Shown: piece after piece, positions 12,223-24,600 of the stretch
Numbering within the stretch: position 1 is the stretch's first letter
How the letters are laid out: each line of letters starts with the position of its first letter
Assembly (NCBI GenBank): GCA_030077755.1
Contig: JAQJZZ010000004.1
Span: 1,550,001-1,614,000 of the forward strand
Direction of reading: 5' to 3'
Length of the DNA: 64,000 nucleotides
Source: Filosporella fistucella
Taxonomy: Eukaryota > Ascomycota > Leotiomycetes > Helotiales
Notes under the pieces: model-generated
Told to the model about the DNA's origin: nothing
Database searches by the model: none
What the model saw: only the letters and a program-made list of their open reading frames with translations
Program-made: the position numbers and the translations under genes

Positions 12223-12749
12223 TTTGTAATACGAGTGGTAGAACACAAAGAGTTGTTGGTCTGACAGATTTGGACCCTGAAATTGAGCAGTGATGCGCTT
12301 CGTCATTGACACGTGACAGGCATTGCTGGCAAGTCTTAGGATGTCTTGGAATATCCTTGGAAGGTAATAATCAATTGAGGATCTAATATACAGAGACTTC
12401 AAGTATGGGCGACATTCCACAGCAAAAGTTTCTCTTTCTGTAAAAGCTGCCGTTTTATCGCGGTTGATACTAAACTTGTTGAACGTTACCTTTAAGACTA
12501 AGTCCCACGATATTGGATTGATTTGGAGATGAAAAGTCAGAAGAATATCTATTGACAAAACTCTATCTTTCCATGGGATCTTTGCACTATTCCCAATGTC
12601 ATCAATTTATAGGACTTTTGAGGAGACAGCGCTCTTTTGGGTCTTGTTGCTTATTCGTTGTACCGAGAGTCGACCAACGCAACTCTGTAGGTATGTGCGC
12701 ATTCGCAAGCACCCCGCCATGCCAACCACCAAACCAATTCCTCTCAATT
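12223..12749. other. Intergenic, no gene seen
   Basis: Spacer of about 530 bases upstream of the Sro7-like gene and downstream of the next minus-strand gene. Only short out-of-context frames; nothing supported. Confidence 0.5.
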
Positions 12750-13319
12750 TCACTCCCTGTCTGTGGGAGCTGTTCCATTTATATCTAATTCAGGACTCAC
12801 TATCTCTTCAGCTGGACTTGAAGCTTCGATGTCGAGATCAATACCCAACTCGACGTCAAGTTCCACTTGTGTATCTGAATCGGATATGAGATTGTTCAGA
12901 TCTGCCTCAGCTCCGATAGCAATTTCACCGTTCAACTCTGGGCCTTCTCCTGAGCCCCATATGGCCCAGTACTCTTCCCATGCTTCTAATATCTTTAGAT
13001 CTAATTGGCACAATGTGTCATTAAGCTGGTTTTCCAGCTCCTCAAGTTCCTTCTTGGATTCTTCCGCATTGAAGCCCTCCTCGATCATTTCCTTTGTTAG
13101 CTTGATATACTCCTCGAGGTCTGCGGCGATGGAGTTTCCGGGGAAGACAACTCCTGCAGCTCTTGACTTCTCGCTGGCTCCAATGAGATCGCAAAGCCGG
13201 CACCGTGGAATAGTGCGATCGAGATCTTCTTTTGGAGTGATGAGGGGGAAGTTTTCAAGCACAGATGTTAGAGTCGGAGGGAGAGTGATAAAGAAGCTTT
13301 CGTGGTTGCAAGTTTCCAT
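12750..13319 (-). CDS. Small acidic protein with predicted coiled coil, function unknown
   Basis: Single exon of 189 residues starting at the ATG at 13319. The family is not recognised. The N-terminus has three cysteines (METCNH, RCRLCDL) that might bind metal. Residues of about 65-110 are rich in Glu, Lys and Leu with heptad-like spacing (EESKKELEELENQLNDTL), suggesting a coiled coil. The C-terminal third is strongly acidic (Asp/Glu/Ile/Leu) and probably disordered. No signal peptide or membrane segment is evident. The long uninterrupted frame and coding-like composition support a real gene, but no expression evidence exists in the sequence. Confidence 0.6.
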   Translation of the reverse strand: METCNHESFFITLPPTLTSVLENFPLITPKEDLDRTIPRCRLCDLIGASEKSRAAGVVFPGNSIAADLEEYIKLTKEMIEEGFNAEESKKELEELENQLNDTLCQLDLKILEAWEEYWAIWGSGEGPELNGEIAIGAEADLNNLISDSDTQVELDVELGIDLDIEASSPAEEIVSPELDINGTAPTDRE

Positions 13320-14160
13320 TTTGCGGAAAGTTGGTGAAAGTAATAGTAGTAATATTGTTCAATAATGCTTTCAACTCGCTGAATCGTGAAATCGCAAAGA
13401 TACTGGTCGCGATGTCACAAAACCAAGTATAAGCACAGAAGAATAACTGTGAGTAAAATACGAAATCACAGTTTTGGGTGAGCATGATGAACAAAGAAAA
13501 TGGACGTATGAATGCAGTGAAACATTTCGAGGTGGTTTTCCATCACAGACCAGTTCTGGCCTTTGAAGAAGCCAGATTCTTTATCCACAACCCGCCTACT
13601 GAGCCAAACGAAGCTCAAAGATAGTTCCTGGTGATACTGGTCTCTTTGACCATTTCACATTCAGTCTAGCGTATGATATGTCTCGCCGTTTAATATTTCT
13701 CCATACCCAACGCATTCTCATGCCACAGGCCAGAGGGTAAGTTCAACGAAAAATTCTCTTCTGTCCTCCAATTTCCCCTCCAAGACCTGCCATTGAAGTA
13801 GACGTAAGCCAGAGTGAATATTGGGGATGGTTTCAGTTTGTTTTATGCAGAAGAGAAGAGAATTGGGATTGAGAATCGCGAAGACATAGAATTTTCTTAG
13901 CGCGGCGAGGCTATCACCTGACTCGACGCTAGCAAGCGAACCAGTGAACATGGCTTTGAATTGCAATCAGCGAGGGGCTAAATACGACCCCTCCATCGGT
14001 CGACTCATTCAAATACATTGTTTCCCAGGTGGACTCGAAATTACCAACTTTCTAAACATTATCTCAATCACACTTCCGATACTCGGAAATTTGATCTGAG
14101 TAGTTCCTATTGCATACTGTTGCTAGATTGAAGGCAGATCATTCTTCAGATAATCCAATC
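13320..14160. other. Intergenic between divergent genes
   Basis: About 840 bases separating the acidic protein (minus) from the PDAP1-like gene (plus). An 82-codon frame at 13718-13966 on the minus strand is present but has no support beyond its length. Probably holds both promoters. Confidence 0.45.
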
Positions 14161-15029
14161 ATGGCTCCAGGAGGACCTCCAGGCGCAGGACGTGGCAGAG
14201 GTGGAAAATTCAAGAAATTCACCAGAGGAGGTACGTATCTTTGAGATTTGGCAATTCATCTTGTCTCACATGTATAATAGGCGGCAAGCATTTCTCACGA
14301 AACCTACGACCCCTCGATGACGAAGGAAATGAGATCATACCCAAGGACCCTAATGCATCCACATCTGAAGAAGAGGAAGATTCCGAGGAAGAGTCTTCAT
14401 CCGAAGAAGAAGATGCCAACAAGCCCACTATGACCCGTGAGGAGCGTCGCGCTGCCGCAAAGGCGAAGAAGGAAGCTGCTATCGCACGAAAGAAGGGAAA
14501 CCCGCAACCGGGTGACATGCCATCTAGTTCTGAAGAGGAGAGCGAGGAGGACGAGGATATGCCTGCAAACCCAAATCATTCAAAGGCAGCGAGGAATCAG
14601 GCAAAGGCTCCACCTGTTTCTGTTGATGAGGCAGCAGAAGGTGTCAAGGATATGAGTGTGGGTGGTAAAGGCAAGGGCAAGCCACCTGCGGAGTTGAGCC
14701 GTCGTGAGAGAGAGGCAATACAGGCGCAGCAAGCCAAGGAGAGATATCAGAAGTTGCATGAGGCTGGCAAGACTGATGAGGCGAAGGCTGATTTGGCGAG
14801 ACTCAAGCTGATCAGAGAGAAGAGAGAGGCTGAAGCTGCACGAAAACAGGTATGAGACACAATTTGTTGCTCTTTTCAGGAAGGTATATGCTAACGACCT
14901 CAGGCCGAGAAGGAAGAGCGCGAAGAAGCAGAGAAATCCAAGAAGGCAGAAATCGACGCCCGTGAAGCCAAGCGAAGAGAGGCAGCTTTGGGAGGGGCAT
15001 CGAAATCCAAGGGCAAGGGCAAGAAGTAA
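14161..15029 (+). CDS. PDAP1-like (28 kDa heat- and acid-stable phosphoprotein) family protein
   Basis: Exons 14161-14230, 14281-14849 and 14904-15029; 254 residues. Introns are 50 and 54 nt with GTACGT/GTATGA donors and TAATAG/CTCAG acceptors. The N-terminus [20 protein letters not shown] is Gly/Arg-rich, followed by an acidic Ser/Glu region ([17 protein letters not shown]) with many likely CK2 sites, a second acidic patch, and a C-terminal helical charged domain ([20 protein letters not shown], then [20 protein letters not shown]) that is the PDAP1/HASP28 signature. Family members are small phosphoproteins linked to growth-factor or ribosome-associated roles in animals; in fungi the role is not settled. 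Expected to be mostly disordered or helical. Confidence 0.8.
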
Positions 15030-15093
15030 AGCTTTCATTTTGGCCCACATTTTGCTTTATCATGGGTTCTCAGGTTACAAGCAGTTCATTTTA

Positions 15094-15357
15094 TTAGGCA
15101 TCGTTGGCATACAAGCATTCGAAGTTGACTTTGATTTGATATTCTCTCATAGAAGAATACCCATTCTGCGTAGATCTGACGCAGCTTGTATCTTTGAATA
15201 TATTGGTTGAAACTTTGGAGCGTGATTGAATTTCTTTGTTAATTTGCTCGTGCTCTTTATCGATCGTCTTGTATCGCGTTGCAAGAAAATGGTAGGATCT
15301 AGCCTCAACAACGAGCCCGAAGAAAACGACTCCGAAGCATCCGAGCACGAACCTCAT
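15094..15357 (-). CDS. Possible small membrane protein, unproven
   Basis: An 87-residue frame starting at the ATG at 15357. The first 20 residues form one hydrophobic segment with small-residue spacing (MRFVLGCFGVVFFGLVVEA), followed by a charged helix-like stretch (RYKTIDKEHEQINKEIQ). The layout resembles small inner-membrane or ATP-synthase-associated subunits such as subunit e, but no clear family match can be made by eye. It lies tail-to-tail with the PDAP1-like gene, 64 bases from its stop, so it could also be chance sequence in the 3' UTR. Confidence 0.28.
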   Translation of the reverse strand: MRFVLGCFGVVFFGLVVEARSYHFLATRYKTIDKEHEQINKEIQSRSKVSTNIFKDTSCVRSTQNGYSSMREYQIKVNFECLYANDA

Positions 15358-15359
15358 CA

Positions 15360-15874
15360 AGTGTATCTTCTATGCTCTACCTACTGCTGGTACCAACATT
15401 CTTAATAAGTAGGTATGCTTGCGAGTACAGCATCTGAACTTCAAGAACAAGCGCAGAGAAGAAATCAACTAACCCCCAATCATGAAAGTACCTCTATACT
15501 GGTGGAATCTATCTAAAACTTAAATCTATTCTTCCCCTTTTTAATACACATTTCCATTCTCCCTCATAAACCCCTAGTAGGTACCATATCCTCTCTCCAT
15601 TTCTCTCCTTTCTTCATAGATACTCGCTCGCTTCCTCTCGCTCCGCCAAATCCCCGATATCCTGTTTGCTTGCCTGCACCGTCTGTTTGCCCTCCCCCGC
15701 TTTCCCTCCCTTCTCAAGCACCCCATACTCCAAATCAACCCAAAGCCCAAAGGACCATTCCCTCCCTACCTTGGCCCCTTCTCCTTCATATACATTCCAA
15801 CCAAAAGACCTCACAAATCCCCCTCCCCCGAAACAAATGCAAAAAATCCAAAGATCCAAAAAATTAAAATCAAA
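15360..15874. other. Intergenic, pyrimidine-rich, no gene seen
   Basis: A C/T-rich plus-strand stretch (about 15520-15840) precedes the tRNA. Overlapping frames here are products of the skewed base composition. Confidence 0.45.
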
Positions 15875-15981
15875 GGAGGACTATCGGGATTGAACCGATG
15901 ACCGTCTGGATACCTGCTACCCTTAGCTCACGCCGCAAGTAAAATCTGGAATCAGAAGTGCTACCACTACACCAAGCCCTC
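15875..15981 (-). tRNA. Intron-containing tRNA, best read as tRNA-Trp(CCA)
   Basis: On the minus strand a cloverleaf can be drawn: acceptor GAGGGCT pairs with AGTCCTC (one G-U); D arm GTGT/GCAC with loop AGTGGTA; T arm ATCGG-TTCAATC-CCGAT. The anticodon loop reads TTCCAGA, placing CCA at positions 34-36. The 3' half of the anticodon stem (CCAGA) lies about 31 nt downstream, so an intron interrupts the gene next to the anticodon, the usual site. One mismatch in the anticodon stem and a C discriminator base are unusual for tRNA-Trp. Alternative: a tRNA-Gly reading with TCC, which needs a less regular D-arm spacing, or a tRNA-derived pseudogene. Confidence 0.6.
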
Positions 15982-16648
15982 GTTGTGTTGTGTGAGGCTC
16001 TTGAAGAGGTTTGTAAAGCTTTGCTTGGTGTGGGGTGGGGAGGTGTGCGAGGAGGGAAGGAGCGGGGGCTCGTTTGCTTGTTCGTTTTGCGTAACATATT
16101 GCCTACCTGCGCTGAGATATCTGCTATAGGATTTAATTGTGATACTGCTTCCCAGCTGCTGATATTATGCTTAAGAGCTATGATAGTTCGGCCGAGAATA
16201 CTATTTCAGTATCCTTTAGTTAGCTGTGCTTTTACCTCGCCCCGATATTTTCGTTGTGACTCCAATTCGTTCAAAGAGCAACGGCTGCATACGAGGCAGT
16301 ACCGCACTAGCTGACCACTCCTACCCAGGCTTTGTCTGATTTCACCTACCCTCGATGTCTTGGGCTTCCCATAATGATTTCAGAGCCAGAATCTATCAAA
16401 TTTCCCCCAATCTCTGGCGGATCGGCACCAACAAGGCCAGAGCAAGAATCAAAGAGAACCAAAGTTCATGTATCCAAAATCATGTATTTAAAAAGGATAT
16501 ACCGATTCCGAATCTAATTATATCGACAACAAGCCATCCAACCCCTCAAGTCATCAAAGACATCCCGCTCCAAGAAGACTCCATTCCCCAAGCGCCGTCA
16601 ATCATCATAAAAACACTGAAATTCACACTGGAAAGACATCGGGACGCA
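15982..16648. other. Intergenic, no gene seen
   Basis: Spacer between the tRNA 5' end and the wc-1 stop codon. Overlapping frames of about 120 codons on the plus strand lack any recognisable domain and overlap the wc-1 3' end. Confidence 0.45.
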
Positions 16649-19600
16649 TTACGATCCTCTTTCATCCCGCTCATCAATTTTCGTGATGCCCCTTTCTCCA
16701 CCCTCTCGGAAACCTTGACTAGGCTTGTGAACAGGCATACTATTTAACGTGCTCCTTCCCCCTTGGCTAGCAATCACAGCCGCACTCTCGCCTTTCATAT
16801 CTCCTACCGCGCTCTTATCCAGGTTCAAATTCGGGTTACTTGACAGACTATCTTGGACATGGACCTCCTGTTGAAGTGGCGAGGAATGCTGAGGCGAGGC
16901 CGAATGTTGAGATTGCTTTGAGCCTCCATCACCACCACGAGTAGAAGTACGAGGTGAGACACGACCGGTCTGTGATGGGTGGTGGTAAGTGATTGTATAT
17001 AGAGCAAAAGAGGCGGTGGAAACAAGCAATGGTACGAAACGGCGAGGTGTGCTAACATTAAATAATGGGGAAGCAAGCAAACAGTATGGTGAATGAACAA
17101 GGTGGCGATGGATCTGAACAGATGACACAATTAAGGTGGTATAGCAGGACTGACGCAAGACTGTCGAAATACGGCATCTTGCCTCGTATTTATACCCTTT
17201 GGCTAGATTCGTTACCTGAAGGCAACATTTGGACAAATTCGAAGCAATTCAGAGGGAATTCGAAACAACGCAAAAGCAGCCGCGATGGTGAGTTGTCGTC
17301 ATGAAAAATTAACTTCGAGACGTTGAGGAGTCTGACTGGGACCAGCCCTTTGTGGTCTGTCGGATTGTGCCAGAGTGTTCAGAATTACTACGACTCACCT
17401 GTTTTGCCCATCTCAATCCACAGCTGTTACACAAATCTCTTTGCCCGCTTGGCCCACGACGCCACTCAGGTGTTACCCGAGTGTGGCAGTTTGCGCAGTC
17501 CCGTTGAGGATTTCCGTTACCCTTGCGACGCTTTCGCTTCTTTTTGCTTGATAGTAGAGCTGCTAATTCTTCCGCTAGCAACCTGTTGCTCTTTTCCATT
17601 TGACGAAGCTCAAATTGCCAGCTGGTACAGCGCGTTGTTTTCAATTCGTCAAATATGTTGTCCTCTGATGCTAGGGCAAGATCCTGCGAGCCGATAGGTA
17701 ATCCCGAACCTCCTGCTTGGGTGATCGGACCTCCAGCTCCAATAACCGCAGGAGGAGATGACATTGTGGTCAGCTCTTGACCGACACTAGGGGTTAATCC
17801 AGAAGCAATGGATAACGGGGTTCCTTCGTCAGACTTGCGGTCCATCCTGGCCATAGGGCTTAGAGAATTTGAGCTGTTTTGAGAAATCAGAGCAGGTGTG
17901 ACTGCTCTAGAAGAAGACTTGAGTAGCCGTGTTTGGGCTACCAGGAATGTTGGCTTCTGCCCTTCACTCGCATCTCCTGGGTGTAGTGTTGTCTGAGCTT
18001 GCAACACCAATCCTCTCTTATTCAGAATTTCGTGTTTATGTGTGACACGTTTTCCAGTTCTTGCTTTCTCAAGAGAACGTCCGAATGCAACTCTTGACTC
18101 AGAACGCATGAGTGTCTGAATACTTGTACCGATGAGATCATCGGGAGATCGGTCCAAAAGTGTTCGCGCATTTGATGGGACGAATAAAAACATCCCCGAT
18201 GTTGACAATTTGGTCCACATCTCACTTTCACCAATTCCTCCAGCAGCCTCGATATCACGGCGGTGTAATGCATAAACTGGCCTTTCGCGGCCGACCAGGA
18301 TGATGCACTTTCGGCCTTTGCCCTGTTCAACGCATAGAGAGCCGTGACTCTCGAACCAAGTGTAGCCGCTTTTCTTTCTACGTATGCGAAACACCACATT
18401 CACAGATGCCCCAGTAGAAGTATCTTTCAATTCTCGAGTGACCGGCACGATATCGCTGGGATGGCATACTGATGATAAAGCTGTGCCAACGAGTTCTGAT
18501 GAGTCGTATTCGAGTACCTTTCGACTCGATGGTGATAAGTAGAGGAAAAGACCTTTCAACGAAAGTACATGAACAACATCATCTGTGTTTTCAAGCAGGA
18601 CCTTGTCCCACATCCTCTTCGTCAATTCAGATTCGGTGCTAGTATTGATGGATGCAAGGACAGTAGAGACATCGTCTCGACTGATGGTCTGTCCGCCATT
18701 CATTTGCATCCGTGAATTGTCAGGAGGGTGCCAGACGTATCTTGGCAACTGGCCTTGCGAATAGTCGACTGTATACTGACCATTGGCCCCCTTCGCCTCT
18801 ACTGTACTAGGCTTGTCAACCAGATCAATCTGGAAGCCAACAAAGTACTTAATCTCTTTATTGTCCTCTCCAGTGATTGGAATCATTGTGAGCAGGTTCA
18901 AGAAAGGTTGACCTCCCTTACGGTAATTGATGACACTTCGCTGCGCTTCTCTCTTCTCTGCTATCCTTTGTTTGAGATAATATACTGAATTGTTGTCGAC
19001 GAATTGTCTTCGAGCACCGGCCTCGATCTTGCCCTCAGGTGATTGGAGAAATCGGCAATTCTGCCCCTTGACCTCAAATTTGGAGTATCCAGTCAATCGT
19101 TCAAAGATATCAGAGACATAAATGATAGGACAATCATATTGCGTAATATCACAGACGACAAAAGCGCATGACATATCAACCTTGCCGAGGTCAACTTCCG
19201 GGTGTGGCCGAGTAACTACTTTCATCAACGCTCCCAGCATATCAAATCCGCTAGTAGAATAGATGCCAGCATAATCCGGTTTTGGCTCAGGCTTGACAAC
19301 AACATCTGTAGGCGCTGTTGAATTTGGTACTGTAGGCATATTGTATGGTGAATCCTGAGCCGAGACGGTGTTGGACATATCCGGTATCACTGGTGAGGTG
19401 AATGACACCATGGGCTGATTTAATCCAGCGGATCTTGGCGAGGTGGCAGAAGGCGGCTCTGAGATTGGTAGCGCAATGGGTGTCGCCATGTCAGTACCAT
19501 CGTCAAGCACTTGAATACTATCCCGAATTTGTGGTAAACTCCCGGGTAGGCTCGGACCCATCATGAAATCATTCTGCATCGAATCCATATTGTTACCGTA

Positions 19601-20218
19601 GCCCTGGGAAAAACTCGTGGGTGAAAACATCGTGATTGAGTTCGGATCTTCGTCTGTCATACCATCCATTCCCATGGGCGCATATCCCATCATGCTTTGC
19701 ATCATGTCAGCAGACATTCCGGGGTATGGGGAGCTCGTGTTGATGGTGAGTGGGTTTTGTGCCTGCATGGAGGTGGGATAGCCCATTGCTTGACCGCCCA
19801 TGTTCATCCCAGTTGATAAATCTGCATATCCTCCAGACATGCTCAATTCACCCTCGGATTGTCGTCGAAGATGATCTTCTGCTGATGTTCCAGATGGTCC
19901 AAATTGAAAGCCATTCAGACCTCCGTTGTCAGCACCAAATTCCATCATAGAAGACCTTCTGTCTATCTCTTGATTTGAATACCCTTGTGGTAAACTCTGC
20001 CTCCGCTGTAACTCCTTATTGTTCTGCATTATAATGTCGTCCAAGGAATCTCCTCCTACCATTCCGGACATATCGATCGTATCTCCATTCTGCTGCTGTT
20101 GAATCGGCGGGGCCATCGACATGCTCGACGTTCGTGAAGGTCCATTTTGTCGCCTTCGCTGTGCAAGCTGCTGTTGCAGATCCTCCTGCGAATACTGCGT
20201 CCTGAAGAAGTTATTCAT
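16649..20218 (-). CDS. wc-1: White collar-1 blue-light photoreceptor and GATA transcription factor
   Basis: Exons (minus) 20218-17399 and 16969-16649; 1046 residues. The N-terminus is Gln/Ser/Met-rich. A LOV-type PAS domain (about residues 325-460) contains GQNCRFLQSPEGK with the flavin-adduct cysteine near 387, and NYRKGGQPFLNLLTMIPI. Two more PAS domains follow (about 560-640 and 680-770). A basic KKKRKRRKG stretch precedes the GATA finger (CANCHTRVTPEWRRGPSG, then CNSCG; about 905-930). Together these define WC-1, which with WC-2 forms the light-activated complex driving light-response and clock genes. The 429-nt intron has donor GTGAGT and acceptor ATCACAG; splicing gives WAKQTGRVSPRTS, as in other WC-1 proteins. 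Reading through the intron would end the protein in an unrelated 29-residue tail. Confidence 0.92.
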
Positions 20219-21622
20219 GTTCCCAACATCTGCCCTAGCTTTCTCCTTCGACCGTATCCAATATAGAAATGACGATGCACGGTCATGGATGTATTTGCTT
20301 CTCGAAACTCGAGGGTATCATGAATGCGAACAGAAGAGGTCGATAGATTGTTGCACCTCCCCGCCGTATGACCTTCGTGTATTTTGCCTCCGACAGCTGG
20401 GACACGAGTAACGTTCCCCCAAAGGCAACAGACCGTGTGGGTATTTATGTTTCCAATGTTTGGTGCCCTTCTATCGCCACAATCAGGCTGGTGGACTGTG
20501 AGGGGTATAGAATGGAGGTTTCTGAACGACTTCGGGTAAGCTAGAATAGCTTATTTGGAACCTTCCAAGCAATGTGTGGAGTAGGGATATTGATAGTAGC
20601 AGGCGTCGATATTTGTTTGCAGTTGGGACAATCGGTGAAACGAACAGAAGAGACAGGGCTTGTTTCTTTTGTCGGAGCCGGTGGTTGTACAGTTGATGAT
20701 AGGACAATCAAATCGCTTCCACCTTCCCCCAGTGCCACTAAAGAGTCGTACAGCAGTCACTTTGTCACACCCCACCCTTGTGTTGACAGCACAATTGACA
20801 AAAGCTGGAGGGGTCGTTCTGGCGCAATGTGGACGTGTTGTAGATGAGGTTGAAGAGCATAAATTGAGCAGACAGAGCTGAGCAGCCGGAGTCGTTCAGA
20901 CTCGGGGTTGAGAGTGTTTGATGATCGACGGCCATGCCGCTGAAGTTGACATTTGGAGGCTCGGGCGCAAACAATCACACTAATCCCGTAGCCCCGCTTT
21001 TTCAAAGTTGACGGGAAAAGAAACATGGAATTTCAGAATGCCATCCACGGGTCAAGGCATGGCCCAAAGGCTTTGTGCCTCGATCGATCTTTACGTTTTT
21101 TCTGACTCAGCTATATATATCAATGTGAAGAGCTCCAGTCAAGTGCTGCATCAACGATATGAATGTCAGTTGTGTTATTCCCCAGCGCGATTAAATCGCC
21201 ACCCGACTACTGCATTGTCCAACGTTATCACACTGCAAGCCACACACTCGAAAAAGTATAAAATTTAGGGGGCCTTTGGAAATGAAAGGGAGCATCCATG
21301 TCTTCACGGGCCACCTGCTTTACCGGTGCCATAGGGACTCGTTAACAGAAACAAGGTTTCATTGTTTGGAAGCGACATTCTGGAGTTGCGGAGCGCACCT
21401 ACACGAAAATTGTTTCTGAGAATTTCTTATAATTTTCTGCTAGATTCTCGCTACCTATGCTAAAAAAAGATCACCATCCGGCGTTCCCTCCATACAAAAG
21501 AGAAATGAGCTGTGCGGCTTGTGGTATCAAATCATTCTATCATCAATTCCGTCCTGTCCCAACCATCCATGCTTCACCTGTATTATCCAGCAAGCCCATT
21601 TCCATAACCCAAGTCCAGCCTA
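20219..21622. other. Long upstream region of wc-1
   Basis: About 1.4 kb between the wc-1 start codon and the stop codon of the importin gene, both on the minus strand. No gene was found. It presumably contains the wc-1 promoter and a long 5' UTR; several short frames starting with ATG on the minus strand could be upstream ORFs, but none can be singled out. Confidence 0.5.
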
Positions 21623-24600
21623 TCAACCAAAGTAAGCTCGGACTGTTTGTTGCGTTTCGGGTGAAAGTTGTTGCAAGATTTGAGCAGGATCTAGGCCAGC
21701 GACTTGAAGTAAGCTCTTTCCTGCTTCGACGATTCTAGTCGCTGTCTGGCCTTGTAATGTCTCTGCCTCCAAAGCTTGAGCGATGAATGCAAAGACCTTT
21801 GGAGCTTGGCTCACGACAGCAGGGTTTTGTCTAAATAGGTTAGTATATTGTTATTCGAAACGGAGTCCATTACTTACTGCTCAATCAGCTGTGCGAGATA
21901 CGCGTATGCATAAGGGGCCGCTTCCTCGTCATTCACAATAGGGAGGGTATCAATCCATTGAGTGATGACCTGTTGCTGATTTGGAACACTCGATGGGTTA
22001 AAATGCAAGACTTTTGCGATCGCGGCACATGCATTTTCCGTCGCATAGACATCATCGTCACCTCGAGCATTTGGGAACTGTGTGACTTGGAAAAGGAGCT
22101 CAACCGCTGGCCCCAAGAACGCTGACCATTGAGGACCACCCTTGTGCGCAGCAACACCAATTCCATAGGCTGCTGCTTGTCGATTAGCCGGAGCTGTATC
22201 TCTACATCCTGCTACCAGTGGGTCGACAATCACAGCGTTGTATTTAAAGCTCTGCTCTCCGCAAAACTCAAGTACATCATCCATAATGCAGAGGCCCCAT
22301 TGCCGTTGAGTTGGATCCGGACTCCTGAGGAATGCCTCATATGTAGCGTGAAGTCGTTCCCAGGCTGGAAGGAAATTGACACCATGGTTCTTGAAAATGC
22401 AATGATAGGCCTTGTTCATATCCGAGAGGAGTGTCTGATCGTCTTCAATTGCAAAAAGCATGTCTTCAGACTCTTCCTCTCCTTCTTCTTGACCACCGTC
22501 TTCTCTCTCCTCGGCTCGTGCAGCAACACGGTCCTTGTAATCCTCAAGCGCTGAGTGTGCTGAATCAATGAATGTCTCCATGTGCTGCTGGGTAAGGCAA
22601 TTCTTGCCAATAACCTCAACAGACTCGTAAAAGCATTGGTACATCTCGGCAAGAGTATCGATGGCTGGCTCGGCGCTGAGAACTTCCAATAATTTCTCGA
22701 TTGTGCCATTCCATAACAGTTGCAACTGCTCTGACGGGCTCCCAAATGCTTTTTTATACGAATTCAGTAATTGAGGTACACACTTGGCTGATACCACGCG
22801 GACGGGATCGTGGAAGAAGAACGCAAGGCCAGGTAAGGCGATTTTCTCCATGATTTCTCCAACATAAGGTGCAAAAGCGCCTTCAAGAACTTGTGCATAA
22901 ACCACAAGAAGCTCAATTGCCATATGTTTGTCGTCAAGTGTACTCGTTTTGATTCCAATAACCTTTCCTTTGAGTGGCACAAGTTCCCAACCTTCCTCTT
23001 GTTGGACTTGCTCAACCTGCTCCTCATCATCTAGAAGCTGAATATCAGCCTTCGCGCTAGCCAACTCGAGAAGCGGAGGCATGACACTTGGGAGGAATGG
23101 CAAAAAGTCGGCTCCCAGGACTCTACACATGCGGCCCCAGCAGTGCATGAGATATTGGGCTTGAGGATCATCAGCATCCACAATACCCGATTGGATGGAA
23201 GCCAACAATTGAACTAAGTTCATAGCGTCAGCACCGAGTCTATCCTTGCCCACTGCTAAAGCGATGAGAGTAGCACATTCCATTGCCTTGGCTCTGAGAA
23301 GACGGAGCTCCTTGGTATTTTCTTGCTGTAAAACTTGGAAGAGCAAGGGCATAAGGGTGTCGTAGTATTTCGAGAATGCCGCTTCAGCTGAATCGGCAAT
23401 TGTGGCGATGGTAGAGAGTGCTTGCTCTTGAACATAACGCTTCGGGCTTTGGAGCAATTGGAATAAGTGAGTAAGGAGGTCATCGAGATATGGCTCTAAG
23501 ATGTTCTTTTCGGCTTCCTCGCAGAAGTTGACGAGAGCCGCCGCGGCATGTGCTTGAACTCGAGGCTCTGGCGAGTCGAGGACTGGAACGATGGCTGGCA
23601 CCACGATTTGATGATACTTTTCTTGCATAGTGCCAGCGAAATCTGTGCTCATCTGACCCAGGGCATTACAGCCTGCCCATCTAACTCGTGGATGTGGATC
23701 TCGGAGCGCAGGAACGACGAGTTCTAGCACTTGATTGAGCTCGCCAATCATCAAATCTCTGCAGCCTTCTGATATAGCTGAAATTGCCATGAGAGCTGCG
23801 TGTCGGTCTCTCCAGGCATCAGAGTTCATCATGCGCGGCAGCCAACTAAATGTAGGTGCTAAGATGGTTGAGCCTCCAAGCTTATTCGCCAATCGGTCCA
23901 TGCATTGCTCTCCAGCAACATGGTTGAGGTCGCTTTCCTCGGGATCCATCTGAGCAATGTCAGCATCATTCAAAATTTCAGAAATTGATACATACATCAT
24001 CTGAAGCATTCCACTCAACAGCATCATCATCATCGGCGCCAATGTCGGTCATCAGACTCAAGCACTGAGTGATCATGTCATTGGTGTATGTAGGGTCCTT
24101 CTTGACCATTGCCGGAGCATAATCGGCGAATGTCGCCATTAGTTCAAGAGCATTTTGACGACATTGATCTGTAAGTTCCTTGTCTTGGATAACAGAAATG
24201 CTGAATGCCACCAAATTGTGGAATAACGGTCTAAACATTTTTGGGGCGACCTCGGCAAGATCGATCAAAGACACCAATGCCCTGGTAAGCTCTTCTGAGT
24301 CTTGTTCCTGCTTTAATGGTGGCAGGATATTCAAGACTTCCGGAATCAAAGCATAATACTTTTGCTGAGATTTCTTGTTGATACTGCGGAAGAACGATGC
24401 GAATGCCTCCATAGCCGCAAGACGAACCTATGCATGTCAGAGATGAAAAGGATTCACAAGATCGTGCATACCGAGACATCTTTATCTTTGAAACCCTTTG
24501 TAAATGCAGATAGCACCGTATCCTCGTGTTGTTTCTCGATGATACCTGGCGTTGTTGAAAATATTCTGTAGGCAATTTCACGCTGTCCGACTTGCTCTGA

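Noticed and set aside
13718..13966. 82-codon minus-strand frame
   Set aside because: Length alone is weak evidence; sits between two divergent promoters and shows no domain.
16649..17236. Independent small gene with one membrane segment
   Set aside because: No ATG starts this frame, and its downstream part matches the WC-1 C-terminus when spliced from 17399.
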